A DNA stretch of 64,000 nt from Desulfurivibrio dismutans (GCF_029210385.1 NZ_JARGDQ010000002.1:248001-312000); one strand, 5' to 3'; shown: positions 7,710-17,348, numbered from the stretch's first letter. Notes: a model not told the origin generated them from the sequence alone. Numbers and translations are program-made.

Positions 7710-9883
7710 GGCCGCCTCCCCTCATCCCCCCCGGCTTTTTCCAGCCTGACGGCGCAGATCTTGTATTCCGGGCAGCGGGCCCGGCGGTCGCTAGCGGTGG
7801 TGGTCAGTTGGTTGATGGGGGCCTCGGCGAAGTGAAAATTGCCGTAAACCATGCCCGGCGGCACCTGCTGGCTCAGCTCGGCCTTAAACTCCACCTCTCC
7901 CCGGCGGGAGATCAGCCGTACCGCCTCACCGCCGGCGATCTGCCGCGCCCGGGCGTCCGCCGGGTTGATCTGCAACAGCGGGTGGCGGCATTCCCGGTTG
8001 AGGATGGCGCTGTGGCGGGTCATGCTGCCGGTGTGGTAGTGGTGGTAAACCCGACCGGTGTTGAGCAGCAGGGGGTAGTCGGCATCGGTGCTTTCCGCCG
8101 GCGGCTGGTGCTCGGCCACGGCAAAGCGGCCCCGACCGCGGGTGAAGTAGTACTTGTGCAGATAAGGGGTGCCGGGATGCTGCCGGTCCCAACAGGGCCA
8201 TTGCAGGCCCCAGCCGCCGGCCAGGCGGTCGTGGTAGATGCCGCCGTAGATGGGGGTCAGCAGGGCGATTTCCTCCATGACCTCGGCCGCCGACTGGTAA
8301 TCCATGGGGTAGCCCAGTTGTTGGCTTAAGGCGGCGATGATCTCAAGATCGCTTTTGGCCTGGCCGGGCGGCGCCACGGCGCGGCTGATCAGTTGCACCC
8401 GGCGTTCGGTGTTGGTGAAACAACCATCCTTTTCGGCAAAACAGGCGGCGGGGAAGACCACGTCGGCTTGGGCGGCGGTTTCGGTGAGGAAAATGTCGCT
8501 GACCGCCAGGAAGTCCAAGCGGCGGAAGTTCTCTGCCACCCCGTTGAGATCCGGGTCGCTGAGCAGTGGATTTTCCCCCATGATCAGCAGAGCGCGGATG
8601 CCGCTGGCCGGGTCCGGCTGGCCGGGTTGGTCGGCACCGCCTGCGCCGCCGGGTTTCGCGGCCGGGCTGTCGCTTTTACTAACCGGACCATCGCCACTGT
8701 CCGGCTCCCGGCCATGGGTCATGGCCAGCAGGGTGCGACCCGGCCAGGCCGGCGGTTCCACCCCCCAGGCGGCGGCAAAGCGTTGCCGCGCCTCGGGGTC
8801 GGTCACCGGCTGGTAGCCCGGCAGCATCCCCGGCAGGGCTCCCATGTCGCAGGCCCCCTGGACGTTGTTCTGGCCCCGCAGCGGGTCCACCCCGGCGTCT
8901 TCCTTTTCCACGTTGCCGGTGAGCATGGCCAGGTTGGCCAGGACCTCCACGTTGGCCGTGCCGCAGACATGCTGGGTGACCCCCAGGCAGTAGCAGATCA
9001 CCGCCTTGCCGGCCCGGCCGTAGAGCAGGGCGGCCCGGCGCAGCTCTTCGGGGGCGACCCCGGTCTGCCGGTAAACCTCCGCCAGGTCCAGCCGGTAAAG
9101 ATAGTCTCGCAGGGCAAAAAAGTTTTCCGTGCGCAGTTCGATGAACAGGTCGTCGGCCAGGTTTTCATCGAGGATAACTTTCATCAGGCCGTTGATCAGC
9201 GGGATGTCGCTGCCGGGCTTGAGGGCCAGGTGCAGGTCGGCCAGACGGGCGATGGCGGTGCGGCGGGGGTCGATGACGATCAGCTTGGCGCCGCGGTCCT
9301 TGGCGGCATAGATGCGGCGGGCCACCTGGGGATGGGCCTCGGTGGTGTTGGAGCCGGAAACCAGGATAACCTCGGCGGCCTCAATCTCGTTGATGGAGTT
9401 GGTCATCGCCCCGCTGCCGAAGGTGGTGGCCAGACCGGCCACCGTGGGGGCGTGTCAGAGGCGGGCGCAGTGGTCGATATTGTTGGTCTTCAGCACCGCC
9501 CGGGCGAATTTTTGCAGCAGGTAGTTCTCTTCGCAGGTACACTTGGCCGAGGCCAGCACTCCCAGCGCCTCAGGACCGTGTTCCGCCCCGATGCGGCCCA
9601 ACTCGGCGGCGCAATAAGCCAGGGCCTCGTCCCAGCTCACCGGCTCCAGCCGGCCGTTTTTGCGGCGCAGGGGGGAGGTGAGGCGGGCCGGGTGCTGGAT
9701 GACCTCCGGCAACTGCCACCCCTTAACGCACAGGTTGCCTCGGGAAACCGGATGGTGGCGGCTGGGGAGAACACCCACCACCTGGTCGCCCTCACAGCGC
9801 AGGTACAGCCCGCAGCCACAGCCGCAATAGGGGCAGATGGTGAAGACATTTTCACGTACACGATCACGGGGCACCGCGTTCAC
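7706..9883 (-). CDS. fdhA: Selenocysteine-containing formate dehydrogenase catalytic subunit
   Basis: This molybdopterin (bis-MGD) oxidoreductase oxidises formate or reduces CO2. An in-frame TGA (9455-9457) sits at codon 143 in the context HCAR-L-[TGA]-HAPTVAGL, where E. coli FdhF has Sec140 in CARV-U-HGPSVAG. It is therefore read as selenocysteine, not stop. The N-terminal [4Fe-4S] motif is C17-x2-C20-x3-C24 plus a Cys in NLCVKG. The MGD segments SGSNTTEAHP and VIDPRRT follow. The chosen GTG start (9883) follows GGAGG. A longer frame would overlap the zinc-ribbon gene. The protein is about 725 residues with no Tat signal, so it should be cytoplasmic. Two annotated pieces would result if the TGA were taken as a stop. 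Confidence 0.95.
9425..9457 (-). promoter_or_regulatory. SECIS element and UGA selenocysteine codon of fdhA
   Basis: Immediately 3' of the UGA the message can form GGTGGCC-GGTCT-GGCCACC, a perfect 7-bp stem with loop GGTCT (9425-9443). The E. coli fdhF SECIS has the same AGGUCU-type loop at the same distance. This supports SelB-dependent recoding. Confidence 0.9.
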
Positions 9884-9908
9884 AGACCCGTCCTCCGCCG
9901 CCGTCGGC

Positions 9909-10067
9909 TCATTTTTTCGCCTTGCACCCGCCGCCGCATTTCTTGGCCGGGGCGGCGGCCGCCTCATCTTTCATCATGCAGCCGGTTTCCCCGCACCGCG
10001 GGCAAGTTTTGGGTTTGCAGCGTCCTTCCTTCGTAGTTCCGCATTTTTCGCATTTGAACGTTGCCAT
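9909..10067 (-). CDS. Small rubredoxin-like zinc-ribbon protein
   Basis: This 52-residue frame has CEKCG near the N-terminus, then RCKPKTCPRCGETGC, and a Lys/Cys-rich tail (KKCGGGCKAKK). The two CxxC knuckles suggest a zinc or iron site of rubredoxin type. GAGGCGAT precedes the ATG. It is the first gene of the fdhA operon and ends about 25 bp before the fdhA GTG. Similar small proteins occur in anaerobes, but I know of no assigned function. An accessory or metal-transfer role for FDH is a guess. Confidence 0.82.
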   Translation of the reverse strand: MATFKCEKCGTTKEGRCKPKTCPRCGETGCMMKDEAAAAPAKKCGGGCKAKK

Positions 10068-10415
10068 TTTGTATCGCCTCATGTTTTAGGGTTGTTAACA
10101 AAAACCATCGTTACATCCGACAATAATTGCCACTTTCCGTTCCATCATAGCCTTGTCCATGGGGTGTCAGCAAGTAACAAATATTCATGTTTGATCAATG
10201 TCTGGGCTTGCCGGCTTGGTTTGCTTTTCTTCCTTTGCGCCGGTTCAACTTCATTGTACTATTGGACGCAAATTTTTTGCTAATCTTTGTGCTTGCTTGG
10301 TTTCAAGCCATTGTTATGGTTGCTTAGCGCTGTGAAACCAGCAAAATAATTTACGACTTGTTTGTCGATGTGGCTTTAACTGCGCCGGCTTTTCTGCCGC
10401 TGGGGAGTAATTTCA
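10068..10415. other. Divergent intergenic region
   Basis: This 348-bp gap, more AT-rich than its surroundings, lies between the divergent fdh operon and the M20 peptidase gene and must hold both promoters. A minus-strand TACAAT (near 10255) is a possible -10 for the fdh side, but no convincing -35 was found. No sigma-54 (GG-N10-GC) site, repeat or small gene was recognised. Confidence 0.4.
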
Positions 10416-11573
10416 ATGCCTATACAACCGGAACGCCTGGCGAAAACTTTTGTGCGCCTTTGTGAAATAGACAGCCCTTCTCGTCGGGAGGGGCCGGTGG
10501 CCGCTTTTTTAAAAGGGCTCTTTGCCACCGAATTCAGAGCAGAGATCCTGGAAGATAACTCGGCCCCGTTTACTGGTTCCGATACTGGCAACCTGGTGGT
10601 CAGGATTCCTGGCCGCGGGGGAGGTTTGCCTCCTTTTTTCTGTAACTGTCATTTTGATGTTGTTGAGCCGTCCTGCGGGGTTAAGGTGCGGCGGCACGGT
10701 GAAACTTTTACCAGTGCCGGCGCCACGGTGCTAGGAGCCGATGATAAGGCCGGGATCGCCATGCTGGTGGAAATGGCCCGTTGCCTGAAAGAGGATGGCC
10801 GTTTGCAATCGCCTTTGGAGTTTATTTTTACCACTTGTGAGGAGGTTGGCCTGCTTGGCGCCAAGAATTTTGATTTTTCCCTGGTGCGAGCCGCTTCAGG
10901 TTATGCTCTGGACAGTGCCGGCTTGGATCTGGCCGTGGTTGCGGCACCAGCCGCCAACCATTTTACGGTTGATGTGTATGGCTTGGCGGCTCATGCCGGA
11001 CTTCACCCGGAGACCGGCATAAATGCGATTCAACTGGCCGCCCGGGCGATGGCCGAGCTACCCCTGGGTCGACTTGATGCCGAGAGTACCGCCAACATTG
11101 GAGTGATTTCCGGTGGCAAGGCCACCAATATCATTCCTGACCTTGTTACGCTGGAGGGTGAGGTCCGCAGCCATGATCACGATAAGCTGGCTCGCTACAC
11201 CCAGGCCATTAAAAACTCCTTTCAGCAAGCGGTTGCCGGGTTTGGCCCGCCGCCGCCATCGGCCGGGCCACCTCGTGGCGCGGCCCGGATACGGTTTGCG
11301 GCGCAAGAACAGTTTCCGGCCATGAAACTTAACCCTGGTGATCATGTTTTGCAGCTGCTCTCCAAGGCGGCCGAGCAATTACATCGACGGCTTGATTTTA
11401 CTGTGGCGGGAGGCGGCAGTGACGCCAATATTTTTTCTGCCCATGGTTTGCCCACTGCCATTCTGGGAACTGGGATGACTGATGTTCACACCACTGACGA
11501 ATCCATTACCCTCACTGCCTTGGTGCGCACGACAGAACTGCTGCTGACCATGTACCATGTTTCTCAAAACTGA
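10416..11573 (+). CDS. M20 family (PepT-like) metallopeptidase
   Basis: This 385-residue co-catalytic zinc peptidase resembles tripeptidase T. Metal and catalytic segments are visible: CNCHFDVVEP (HxD), GADDKAG (bridging Asp), TTCEEVGLLGAK (catalytic Glu-Glu) and YALDSAG. A dimerisation domain follows (AHAGLHPETGINAI) and a final metal His lies near the C-terminus. Length is close to the family norm and no signal peptide is present, so it acts in the cytoplasm on small peptides. It appears to be a single-gene unit upstream of the par locus. Confidence 0.9.
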   Translation: MPIQPERLAKTFVRLCEIDSPSRREGPVAAFLKGLFATEFRAEILEDNSAPFTGSDTGNLVVRIPGRGGGLPPFFCNCHFDVVEPSCGVKVRRHGETFTSAGATVLGADDKAGIAMLVEMARCLKEDGRLQSPLEFIFTTCEEVGLLGAKNFDFSLVRAASGYALDSAGLDLAVVAAPAANHFTVDVYGLAAHAGLHPETGINAIQLAARAMAELPLGRLDAESTANIGVISGGKATNIIPDLVTLEGEVRSHDHDKLARYTQAIKNSFQQAVAGFGPPPPSAGPPRGAARIRFAAQEQFPAMKLNPGDHVLQLLSKAAEQLHRRLDFTVAGGGSDANIFSAHGLPTAILGTGMTDVHTTDESITLTALVRTTELLLTMYHVSQN

Positions 11574-11634
11574 TTTTTTGCAGTTAATCCGCCTGCGTTC
11601 AGTTAACGCATTGAAGTTACGATAGTAATCGGTC

Positions 11635-11650
11635 TGTTTCACGTGAAACA
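11635..11650. promoter_or_regulatory. parS centromere site
   Basis: The 16-bp palindrome TGTTTCACGTGAAACA is an exact match to the bacterial parS consensus bound by ParB. The symmetry extends two bases on each side (11633-11652). It lies 114 bp upstream of parA and 15 bp before the proposed parA -35 box, so ParB could both load here and repress the operon. Confidence 0.96.
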
Positions 11651-11665
11651 GAGCAATCAGTCTTG

Positions 11666-11694
11666 TTGTGCTGGTCGCCAAACCGGGGTATAAA
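11666..11694 (+). promoter_or_regulatory. Likely sigma-70 promoter of parAB
   Basis: TTGTGC (11666-11671) and TATAAA (11689-11694) are separated by 17 bp, with transcription expected to start near 11701, about 60 bp before the parA ATG. parS lies just upstream of the -35 box. Confidence 0.55.
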
Positions 11695-11763
11695 GGCCAT
11701 ATGTTGCGACGGCGAAACCAGGCGCCGTGTTGTTCTGCTTAACTTCATTAAAGGGGGTGCGGA

Positions 11764-12576
11764 ATGGTGCAGGGTGAACAGCGAGCAAGGGTGGTGGCCC
11801 TGGCTAATCAGAAAGGCGGGGTTGGCAAAACCACCACCGCCATTAATCTCGCTGCCTCGGTGGCCGCGTTGGGCAAGCGGGTGTTGGTGGTGGACTCTGA
11901 CCCCCAGGGAAATACTTCCAGCGGGTTGGGTTGGGATATCCAGGCAGCTCCGGGCGGGGAAGAGGAGGCTGTGCATCTTTACCACTGCCTGCTGGATGGA
12001 GTGCCGGCCCGGGAAGCGATCGTGCCCGTGGCGGATTTGAAAGGCAAGCTGGGGTTGCTGCCGAGTCGTATTGACCTGATCGGGGTCGAAGTGGAACTGA
12101 TGGGCGCCAGTCGGCGGGAGCGCTACCTGGAAAATCTGCTGAGTCCGGTGCTGGGAGATTATGATTATGTTTTTGTCGATTGCCCGCCGTCGCTTGGGCT
12201 GCTGACCATCAATGCTCTCACCGCCGCCGATGCGGTGGTCATTCCCCTGCAGTGTGAATACTTTGCTTTGGAAGGGTTAAGCCAGCTGGTCAGGACCATT
12301 CGCCTGGTTAAAAACTCCTACAACGACCGGCTGGTTATCGAGGGGGTTTTGCTGACCATGTTTGACGGACGCAACCGGTTGACCCATCAGGTGGCATCGG
12401 AAGTTAACGAACACTTTAAAGGGCGGTTGTACAAAACGGTAATTCCGCGTAATGTCCGGCTCAGCGAGGCTCCCAGCTATGGCAAGCCCGCCCTGTTGTA
12501 CGACCGGCGATCCAGCGGCGCTGTCAGTTACCTGCAGTTGGCCAGAGAGTTTTTGCGGCAGCAGAAGAAAATCTGA
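11764..12576 (+). CDS. parA: Chromosome partition ATPase ParA (Soj)
   Basis: This 270-residue deviant-Walker ATPase segregates ParB-parS complexes over the nucleoid. The signature P-loop KGGVGKTTTAINLA lies near residues 17-30, followed by VDSDPQGNTSSGLG and DCPPSLGLLTINAL. The absence of an N-terminal DNA-binding domain and the length are typical of chromosomal ParA. GGGGG before the ATG is the probable ribosome-binding site. parB follows 93 bp downstream and a parS lies upstream, so the locus is self-contained. Confidence 0.96.
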   Translation: MVQGEQRARVVALANQKGGVGKTTTAINLAASVAALGKRVLVVDSDPQGNTSSGLGWDIQAAPGGEEEAVHLYHCLLDGVPAREAIVPVADLKGKLGLLPSRIDLIGVEVELMGASRRERYLENLLSPVLGDYDYVFVDCPPSLGLLTINALTAADAVVIPLQCEYFALEGLSQLVRTIRLVKNSYNDRLVIEGVLLTMFDGRNRLTHQVASEVNEHFKGRLYKTVIPRNVRLSEAPSYGKPALLYDRRSSGAVSYLQLAREFLRQQKKI

Positions 12577-12669
12577 AAAAGCCGGGCAGGCGTTTCGGGG
12601 CTTGGGTGGTGACATGCGCCGGAGCGTGGGGGATTATGGGTTACACCAAGGAAACAAGAGGGTAGAGCA

Positions 12670-13548
12670 ATGGTGAAAAGAAATCCTTTGGGCAAAGGGC
12701 TGGGCGCATTGCTGCCATCTCACGACGATGACAAAAAAAGGCCTTATCTGGTTTGTCCGTTGCAAGCCGTTGTGCCCAACCCGCACCAGCCGCGAAAAAA
12801 AGTTGATGACACAGCGCTGCAGCAGTTGGCGGAATCGATTCGCGAGAAGGGCGTTTTGCTGCCTTTGGTGGTGCGGCGCTTGGACGACGAGCGCTATGAA
12901 ATCATCGCTGGCGAGCGCCGCTGGCGGGCAGCCGGTCTGGCCGGTCTGGCAGAAGTTCCGGTGCTGGTCAAAGATGTTTCCCCCCAGGATCAGCTGGAAA
13001 TGGCTCTGGTGGAAAATATTCAGCGCCAGGATCTTAACCCCCTGGAAGAAGCTGAGGCCTACCTTCGTCTGGTGCAAGAATATGGGTTGACCCAGGAAGA
13101 GGTGGCCCGGCGGGTCGGCAAGGAACGTTCCACCGTGGCTAACGCTTTGCGGATCAACCAGCTGCCTGATTTTGCCAAGGATGATCTGGCGGCGGAGCGG
13201 CTCAGCATGGGGCATGCTCGGGTTCTGCTGGGGTTGCAGGACGAGCAACAGATGCGGCAGCTACGAGAAGAGATCATCGACAAAGGGTTGAGTGTCCGCC
13301 AGGCGGAAGAATTGGCCCGGCGGCGCAAGAACAGTCGCAGCGGAGGTAATGGGAAAGAAAGTGCCCGTAAACCGGCCCGGGGATTACCGGAATCATACTG
13401 TCGGGCCCTGGCTTCGGAGTTGGGCCGAAACTATGAAACCAAGGTGAGAATTGTGCAAAACGGTAAGCGGGGCAAGGTGGAAATAGAGTATTACTCCCCA
13501 GACGATCTGGAGCGTTTGATTGGGCTGCTGCAACCCGGCGGCAAGTAA
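12670..13548 (+). CDS. parB: Chromosome partition protein ParB (CTPase, parS-binding)
   Basis: This 292-residue protein begins KRNPLGKGLGALL, the usual N-terminal ParA-stimulating peptide. The ParB/Srx CTPase domain follows, with the GERRWRAAGLAGL box (CTP-binding) and ENIQRQDLNPLEEA. The helix-turn-helix region then has LTQEEVARRVGKERSTVANALR. A C-terminal dimerisation segment closes the protein. It binds the parS at 11635 and spreads as a clamp. pyrK starts 79 bp downstream. Confidence 0.96.
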   Translation: MVKRNPLGKGLGALLPSHDDDKKRPYLVCPLQAVVPNPHQPRKKVDDTALQQLAESIREKGVLLPLVVRRLDDERYEIIAGERRWRAAGLAGLAEVPVLVKDVSPQDQLEMALVENIQRQDLNPLEEAEAYLRLVQEYGLTQEEVARRVGKERSTVANALRINQLPDFAKDDLAAERLSMGHARVLLGLQDEQQMRQLREEIIDKGLSVRQAEELARRRKNSRSGGNGKESARKPARGLPESYCRALASELGRNYETKVRIVQNGKRGKVEIEYYSPDDLERLIGLLQPGGK

Positions 13549-13553
13549 CTCAC

Positions 13554-13573
13554 CACAACAGCCACATGTTGTG
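13554..13573 (+). terminator. Weak hairpin after parB
   Basis: CACAACA-GCCACA-TGTTGTG forms a 7-bp stem just after the parB stop and is followed by only a short T run (GTTTG). It could slow or end par transcription; evidence is weak. Confidence 0.35.
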
Positions 13574-13627
13574 TTTGCCAGGCGTGGCACATGACAGTTA
13601 TAGCAAAGCGAGGCTTAAGGCAAAAAT

Positions 13628-14431
13628 ATGCCCGGACAGTATTTAGCGACCATAGAGAGCAATGAAGATCTCGGTGCGGGAGTGTGCCGCTTGACCATTC
13701 TTGCTCCCGAGATAGCAGCGGCGGGGCGACCGGGACAGTTTGTCATGTTGCGCTCCGGGCGGGGGTTGGACCCGCTCCTGAGCCGGCCTTTTTCCTTGCA
13801 CCAAACCATGGCCGACGGCCGTATGCAGGTACTTTTCAAGGTGCTGGGAGAAGGAACCCGGCGTTTGGCAGCGTTGGCCGCCGGTGCGTCGGTGGCAATA
13901 GTGGGCCCCCTGGGAAGAGGGTTTGCGCTGACCCCGCCACCGACCGGCACCCGCCTGGGGTTGATCGGCGGCGGCATCGGCGTGGCGCCGCTTTTGTTTC
14001 TGGCCCGGGAAATCCAGCGTCTGCTGCCGGATGGCACGGCCCTGGATGTGCTTCTGGGGGCGCGCAGTAAGGCGGAACTGGCCCCCCTCCTGGCCGATTT
14101 TCGTGCCCTGGGGCTGGAACCGGCCGTTGCCACCGACGACGGTTCGTTGGGGCATCATGGCTTGGTTCCTGAGCTTATCGATCAGCAATGGGGCCAGGAA
14201 GGAAGCCACTGCCGGGTTTTCTGCTGCGGCCCTTGGCCGATGATGGCTGCAGTAGCCAGCCGTTGCCGGGAGCGGGGCTGGGCCTGCCAGGTGTCGCTTG
14301 AAGCCATGATGGCCTGCGGTTTTTCCGCCTGCCTGGGTTGTGCGGTGGCCGGTAGCGGCAAAAGAGAGCGCTACTTTCACGTATGTAAAGATGGACCGGT
14401 GTTTCAAGCTGAGGATGTCAACTGGGGTTAA
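13628..14431 (+). CDS. pyrK: Dihydroorotate dehydrogenase electron transfer subunit PyrK-type
   Basis: This 267-residue FAD/[2Fe-2S] protein passes electrons from PyrD to NAD. The FAD-binding RPFSLHQ, nucleotide-binding [16 protein letters not shown] and CCGPWPMM are visible. The C-terminal cluster motif is CGFSACLGC...C with HVCKDGPVF. It sits directly upstream of pyrD, the standard class 1B arrangement. The N-terminal PGQFVMLR segment is typical. Confidence 0.93.
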   Translation: MPGQYLATIESNEDLGAGVCRLTILAPEIAAAGRPGQFVMLRSGRGLDPLLSRPFSLHQTMADGRMQVLFKVLGEGTRRLAALAAGASVAIVGPLGRGFALTPPPTGTRLGLIGGGIGVAPLLFLAREIQRLLPDGTALDVLLGARSKAELAPLLADFRALGLEPAVATDDGSLGHHGLVPELIDQQWGQEGSHCRVFCCGPWPMMAAVASRCRERGWACQVSLEAMMACGFSACLGCAVAGSGKRERYFHVCKDGPVFQAEDVNWG

Positions 14432-14477
14432 AGGGAAAGCGAGCAGCCGGATGGGTGGAGAACAGGAATGGACAAAG

Positions 14478-15404
14478 ATGAAGGCTGATACGGAAATAGA
14501 TCTGAAAGTAAAAATTGGCGGGTGTATTCTTCGTAATCCGGTAATGACGGCCTCGGGAACCTTTGGTTATGGCCGCGAATTCGAGGATTTTATTGATCTG
14601 ACTCGTCTGGGGGCGGTGGTGGTAAAGGGAATATCGCTGTTGCCGCGGGCAGGTAATCCTCCCCCTCGGGTGGTGGAAACGCCTTGCGGTATGCTTAACG
14701 CCATCGGCCTGGAAAATGTCGGGGTCGAGGCATTTGTACAGGATAAACTGCCCTGGTTACAGAGAACGGGGGCCACGGTGGTGGTCAACATTCTCGGGAA
14801 TACCGTGGATGAATATGCCGAACTGGCCCAACGCCTGGATAATGTTGAGGGGGTCGCGGCCGTGGAGGTCAATATCTCCTGCCCCAACGTTAAAGAGGGC
14901 GGGGTGGCCTTTGGCACCGATCCGGCGATGGCCGCCGCTGTCACCGGTGCGGTGCGGCGGGCCTGCAAGCTGCCGCTGATCATCAAACTTTCGCCCAATG
15001 TTACCGATATTCAGTTGATGGCCAGAAGTGTGGCCGAGGCCGGAGCTGACGCCGTTTCCCTGATTAATACCCTGTTGGGCATGGCCATCGACCTTCAAAG
15101 CCGGCGTCCCAAGCTGGCCAATGTGGTGGGTGGCCTTTCCGGTCCGGCCATCAAGCCGGTGGCGTTGCGCATGGTTTGGCAGGCGGCTCAGGCGGTGAAG
15201 ATTCCAGTAATCGGCATTGGCGGCATCATGACCGCCGAAGATGCCCTGGAGTTTATTATCGCCGGAGCCACCGCAGTACAGGTGGGGACGGCCAATTTCA
15301 TCAATCCCAGGGCCACTGATGAGATAATCAACGGGATTGTCGAATATCTGGCGCAACACAATATGCGCTCGATAAATGAACTGCGCAATACTTTGCGCAC
15401 TTAG
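14478..15404 (+). CDS. pyrD: Dihydroorotate dehydrogenase, class 1B catalytic subunit
   Basis: This FMN protein of 308 residues oxidises dihydroorotate to orotate in pyrimidine synthesis. Visible features are [13 protein letters not shown], the substrate loop [21 protein letters not shown] (the class 1B catalytic Cys) and the C-terminal FMN phosphate site PVIGIGGI...VQVGTANF. The ATG at 14478 gives the usual N-terminus; ATG 14451 would add nine residues. It follows pyrK after 46 bp, so the two form a heterotetrameric enzyme. Confidence 0.95.
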   Translation: MKADTEIDLKVKIGGCILRNPVMTASGTFGYGREFEDFIDLTRLGAVVVKGISLLPRAGNPPPRVVETPCGMLNAIGLENVGVEAFVQDKLPWLQRTGATVVVNILGNTVDEYAELAQRLDNVEGVAAVEVNISCPNVKEGGVAFGTDPAMAAAVTGAVRRACKLPLIIKLSPNVTDIQLMARSVAEAGADAVSLINTLLGMAIDLQSRRPKLANVVGGLSGPAIKPVALRMVWQAAQAVKIPVIGIGGIMTAEDALEFIIAGATAVQVGTANFINPRATDEIINGIVEYLAQHNMRSINELRNTLRT

Positions 15405-15501
15405 ATTAACTCCCTCACCGCTGCGGGCGCGTAACCGCCGAACGGAGTTTTTATAGTATAAGAGAAGGACGAGCCGACGGCCCGAGGCAGGGAAGCAAAA
15501 G

Positions 15502-16185
15502 ATGGAACAGGATGTTCAAATTAAACCACAAATTGACTGGCATCAAATCAGCACCGTGCTACTGGACCTGGACGGCACCCTGTTGGATCGTCATTTTGAC
15601 GACTACTTTTGGCACTGCTTTGTGCCGGAAAACTACGCACTAATCCATAATCTGGAAATTGATGAGGCCCGCCGCCGGCTGATTGCCAAGTTTGATGAAC
15701 GGCAGGGAACCCTGGCTTGGGCTGACCTGGATCACTGGTCGCAGGTGCTGGAAATGGATATCCCGGAGCTGAAACGGCAGGTTGATGCACTGATCGACAT
15801 TCACCCTCATGTGGTTGAATTTTTGATGTTTTGTCGACGGAAAGGCAAGCGGGTTTACCTGGTAACCAATGCTCATCACAAGACTCTGGCCATCAAACTG
15901 AAAAAAGCTGCCTTAACTGATTACTGGGAGCAGGTGGTCTGTGCCGAAGAGATCGGTTTGGCCAAGGAAGAAGCAGAATTCTGGCCCAGGTTGGAGCGTT
16001 ACCTGAGTTATGATAAAGACCGCACCATGTTGGTTGACGACACCGAAAGGGTTCTGGACGCGGCCTGTGCCCATGGCCTGGGCCAATTGGTGCATGTGGC
16101 GCGGCCAAGTAGCCGGGCCGCGCAAAGATTTTCAACCCAATATCCTTCCATCGTCTACTTCAGTGAATTGATGCCCCCCTACTAA
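15502..16185 (+). CDS. HAD hydrolase, GMP/IMP nucleotidase (YrfG) type
   Basis: This 227-residue HAD phosphatase has motif I as LLDLDGTLLDRHFDDYFW, motif II as YLVTNAHHKT, and motif III/IV as LAKEEAEFWPRL and MLVDDTERVLDAA. The extended motif I (HFDDYFW) is characteristic of YrfG-like purine nucleotidases. It follows pyrD by about 100 bp on the same strand, so a nucleotide-metabolism role fits. Substrate specificity is inferred from family resemblance. Confidence 0.85.
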   Translation: MEQDVQIKPQIDWHQISTVLLDLDGTLLDRHFDDYFWHCFVPENYALIHNLEIDEARRRLIAKFDERQGTLAWADLDHWSQVLEMDIPELKRQVDALIDIHPHVVEFLMFCRRKGKRVYLVTNAHHKTLAIKLKKAALTDYWEQVVCAEEIGLAKEEAEFWPRLERYLSYDKDRTMLVDDTERVLDAACAHGLGQLVHVARPSSRAAQRFSTQYPSIVYFSELMPPY

Positions 16186-16223
16186 CCGTGTTGCCTGGCA
16201 GGACGTAAAAAAGGACGAAAAAA

Positions 16224-17180
16224 TCAGAAGGTCATTCGGATGTGGCTGCCGATATGGAAGATAGAATCGGAGTTCTGGCCGGCGGACTGGGGAGTGGCGT
16301 CGCTACCGGTGTGCAGTACGGGAGTTTCGGCGGCAGATGGACTTTCATCAATACTGACGTACCCCAGGTGGGCCTGATAAACCAGATTGTCCAGCAGCCT
16401 GTAGGTGGCGGCAATATCAACCCCCCAGCGCCGGCTTTGCTCGTTCAGGAGGTGGTTGGGATCATCGCTGCTGATGCCGCCGGCGGTCTTGGCCAGGCCG
16501 ACGGAGCCGCGGAGGTTGAGTTGGGGGGTATGGTTATAGCCCAGATAGAAAAAGACGGCATGCCCTTCGGGACCTCGTTGGTCGCGGTGTTGCTCGGATA
16601 CTGGTCCCAAGGGGGTAAAAATATAGGACGGAAAGGACGGCGAACCGCTTATCGGACCACGTGAGGTGGGATAACCGCTCTGGTAGGCGTACAGCATCCC
16701 GGTGTTTAGTTGCTGATGCCTGAGGCCTGCCTCCAGACTCAGGGAAAGATTATCGTCACGGGGCAACTCGTTGGCAGAAAGCTGGTCATCTAGACCGACC
16801 ATGCCAGGAAGCAGCGAAAGGTTGTTAGTATCCAGTCGGGAGACACCATAGTAAGAGCCATAACCGAAATTTGCCAGGGCCGTAATTTGAGTGGGAGGGG
16901 AATCATCCAGGTAAGAAGGGGCGTGAAACTCTTCCTCCGGTGCAGCAACTGGCGCAAGGGGAACACCAGCGGTAAAAAAGCCCAGACTGAAGCGTGAAGG
17001 CAACTCTTGGTGGTTCCAGGATTCACCTTGCGGCTCGGAGCTGGGTAAAAAACGACTCAGCATTGACCCGGCAAACTTCCGCTCACCGCTATCGGTATCA
17101 TTGGCCGACGCCAAAACCGGTAAGGTCAGCAGCAAAGCCGTACTCCCCAGCAGAGCTATGCTGAATTTCAAGGTGTTCAT
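16224..17180 (-). CDS. Exported outer-membrane beta-barrel-like protein, function unknown
   Basis: This protein of about 318 residues has a clear signal peptide (MNTLKFSIALLGSTALLLTLPVLASA, cleavage before ND). The mature part is rich in short amphipathic strands separated by Asn/Ser/Gly turns. It ends HIGSHIRMTF, with the terminal Phe typical of barrel assembly signals. ATG 17180 is preferred over the one five codons upstream because the signal peptide then starts directly. I do not recognise the family. It is monocistronic, with a good sigma-70 promoter upstream. Confidence 0.72.
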   Translation of the reverse strand: MNTLKFSIALLGSTALLLTLPVLASANDTDSGERKFAGSMLSRFLPSSEPQGESWNHQELPSRFSLGFFTAGVPLAPVAAPEEEFHAPSYLDDSPPTQITALANFGYGSYYGVSRLDTNNLSLLPGMVGLDDQLSANELPRDDNLSLSLEAGLRHQQLNTGMLYAYQSGYPTSRGPISGSPSFPSYIFTPLGPVSEQHRDQRGPEGHAVFFYLGYNHTPQLNLRGSVGLAKTAGGISSDDPNHLLNEQSRRWGVDIAATYRLLDNLVYQAHLGYVSIDESPSAAETPVLHTGSDATPQSAGQNSDSIFHIGSHIRMTF

Positions 17181-17269
17181 GTCTATCTGCACCAACGTTT
17201 CGCCACCGCCGCTTGCCGGACCCGACTCAGTTATATTCGATCACTTTTCTTAATATTAATCTACCACCG

Positions 17270-17298
17270 ATTATATCTGGTTCAGTAGCCTATATCAA
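17270..17298 (-). promoter_or_regulatory. Sigma-70 promoter of the beta-barrel-like gene
   Basis: On the minus strand TTGATA (17298-17293) and a consensus TATAAT (17275-17270) are 17 bp apart in an AT-rich island. Transcription should begin near 17263, giving a leader of about 80 nt. Confidence 0.7.
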
Positions 17299-17348
17299 GA
17301 AAATAGTCGCTCCACCACAGCCCAGGAAAACCTGCATAAATGCATGGG

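Noticed and set aside
9455-9457. Apparent premature stop or pseudogene in fdhA
   Set aside because: The position, flanking residues and following stem-loop match a selenocysteine codon, so the gene is intact.
7706-10067. Mobile element carrying the fdh operon
   Set aside because: No transposase, integrase or flanking direct repeats; composition matches the neighbours.
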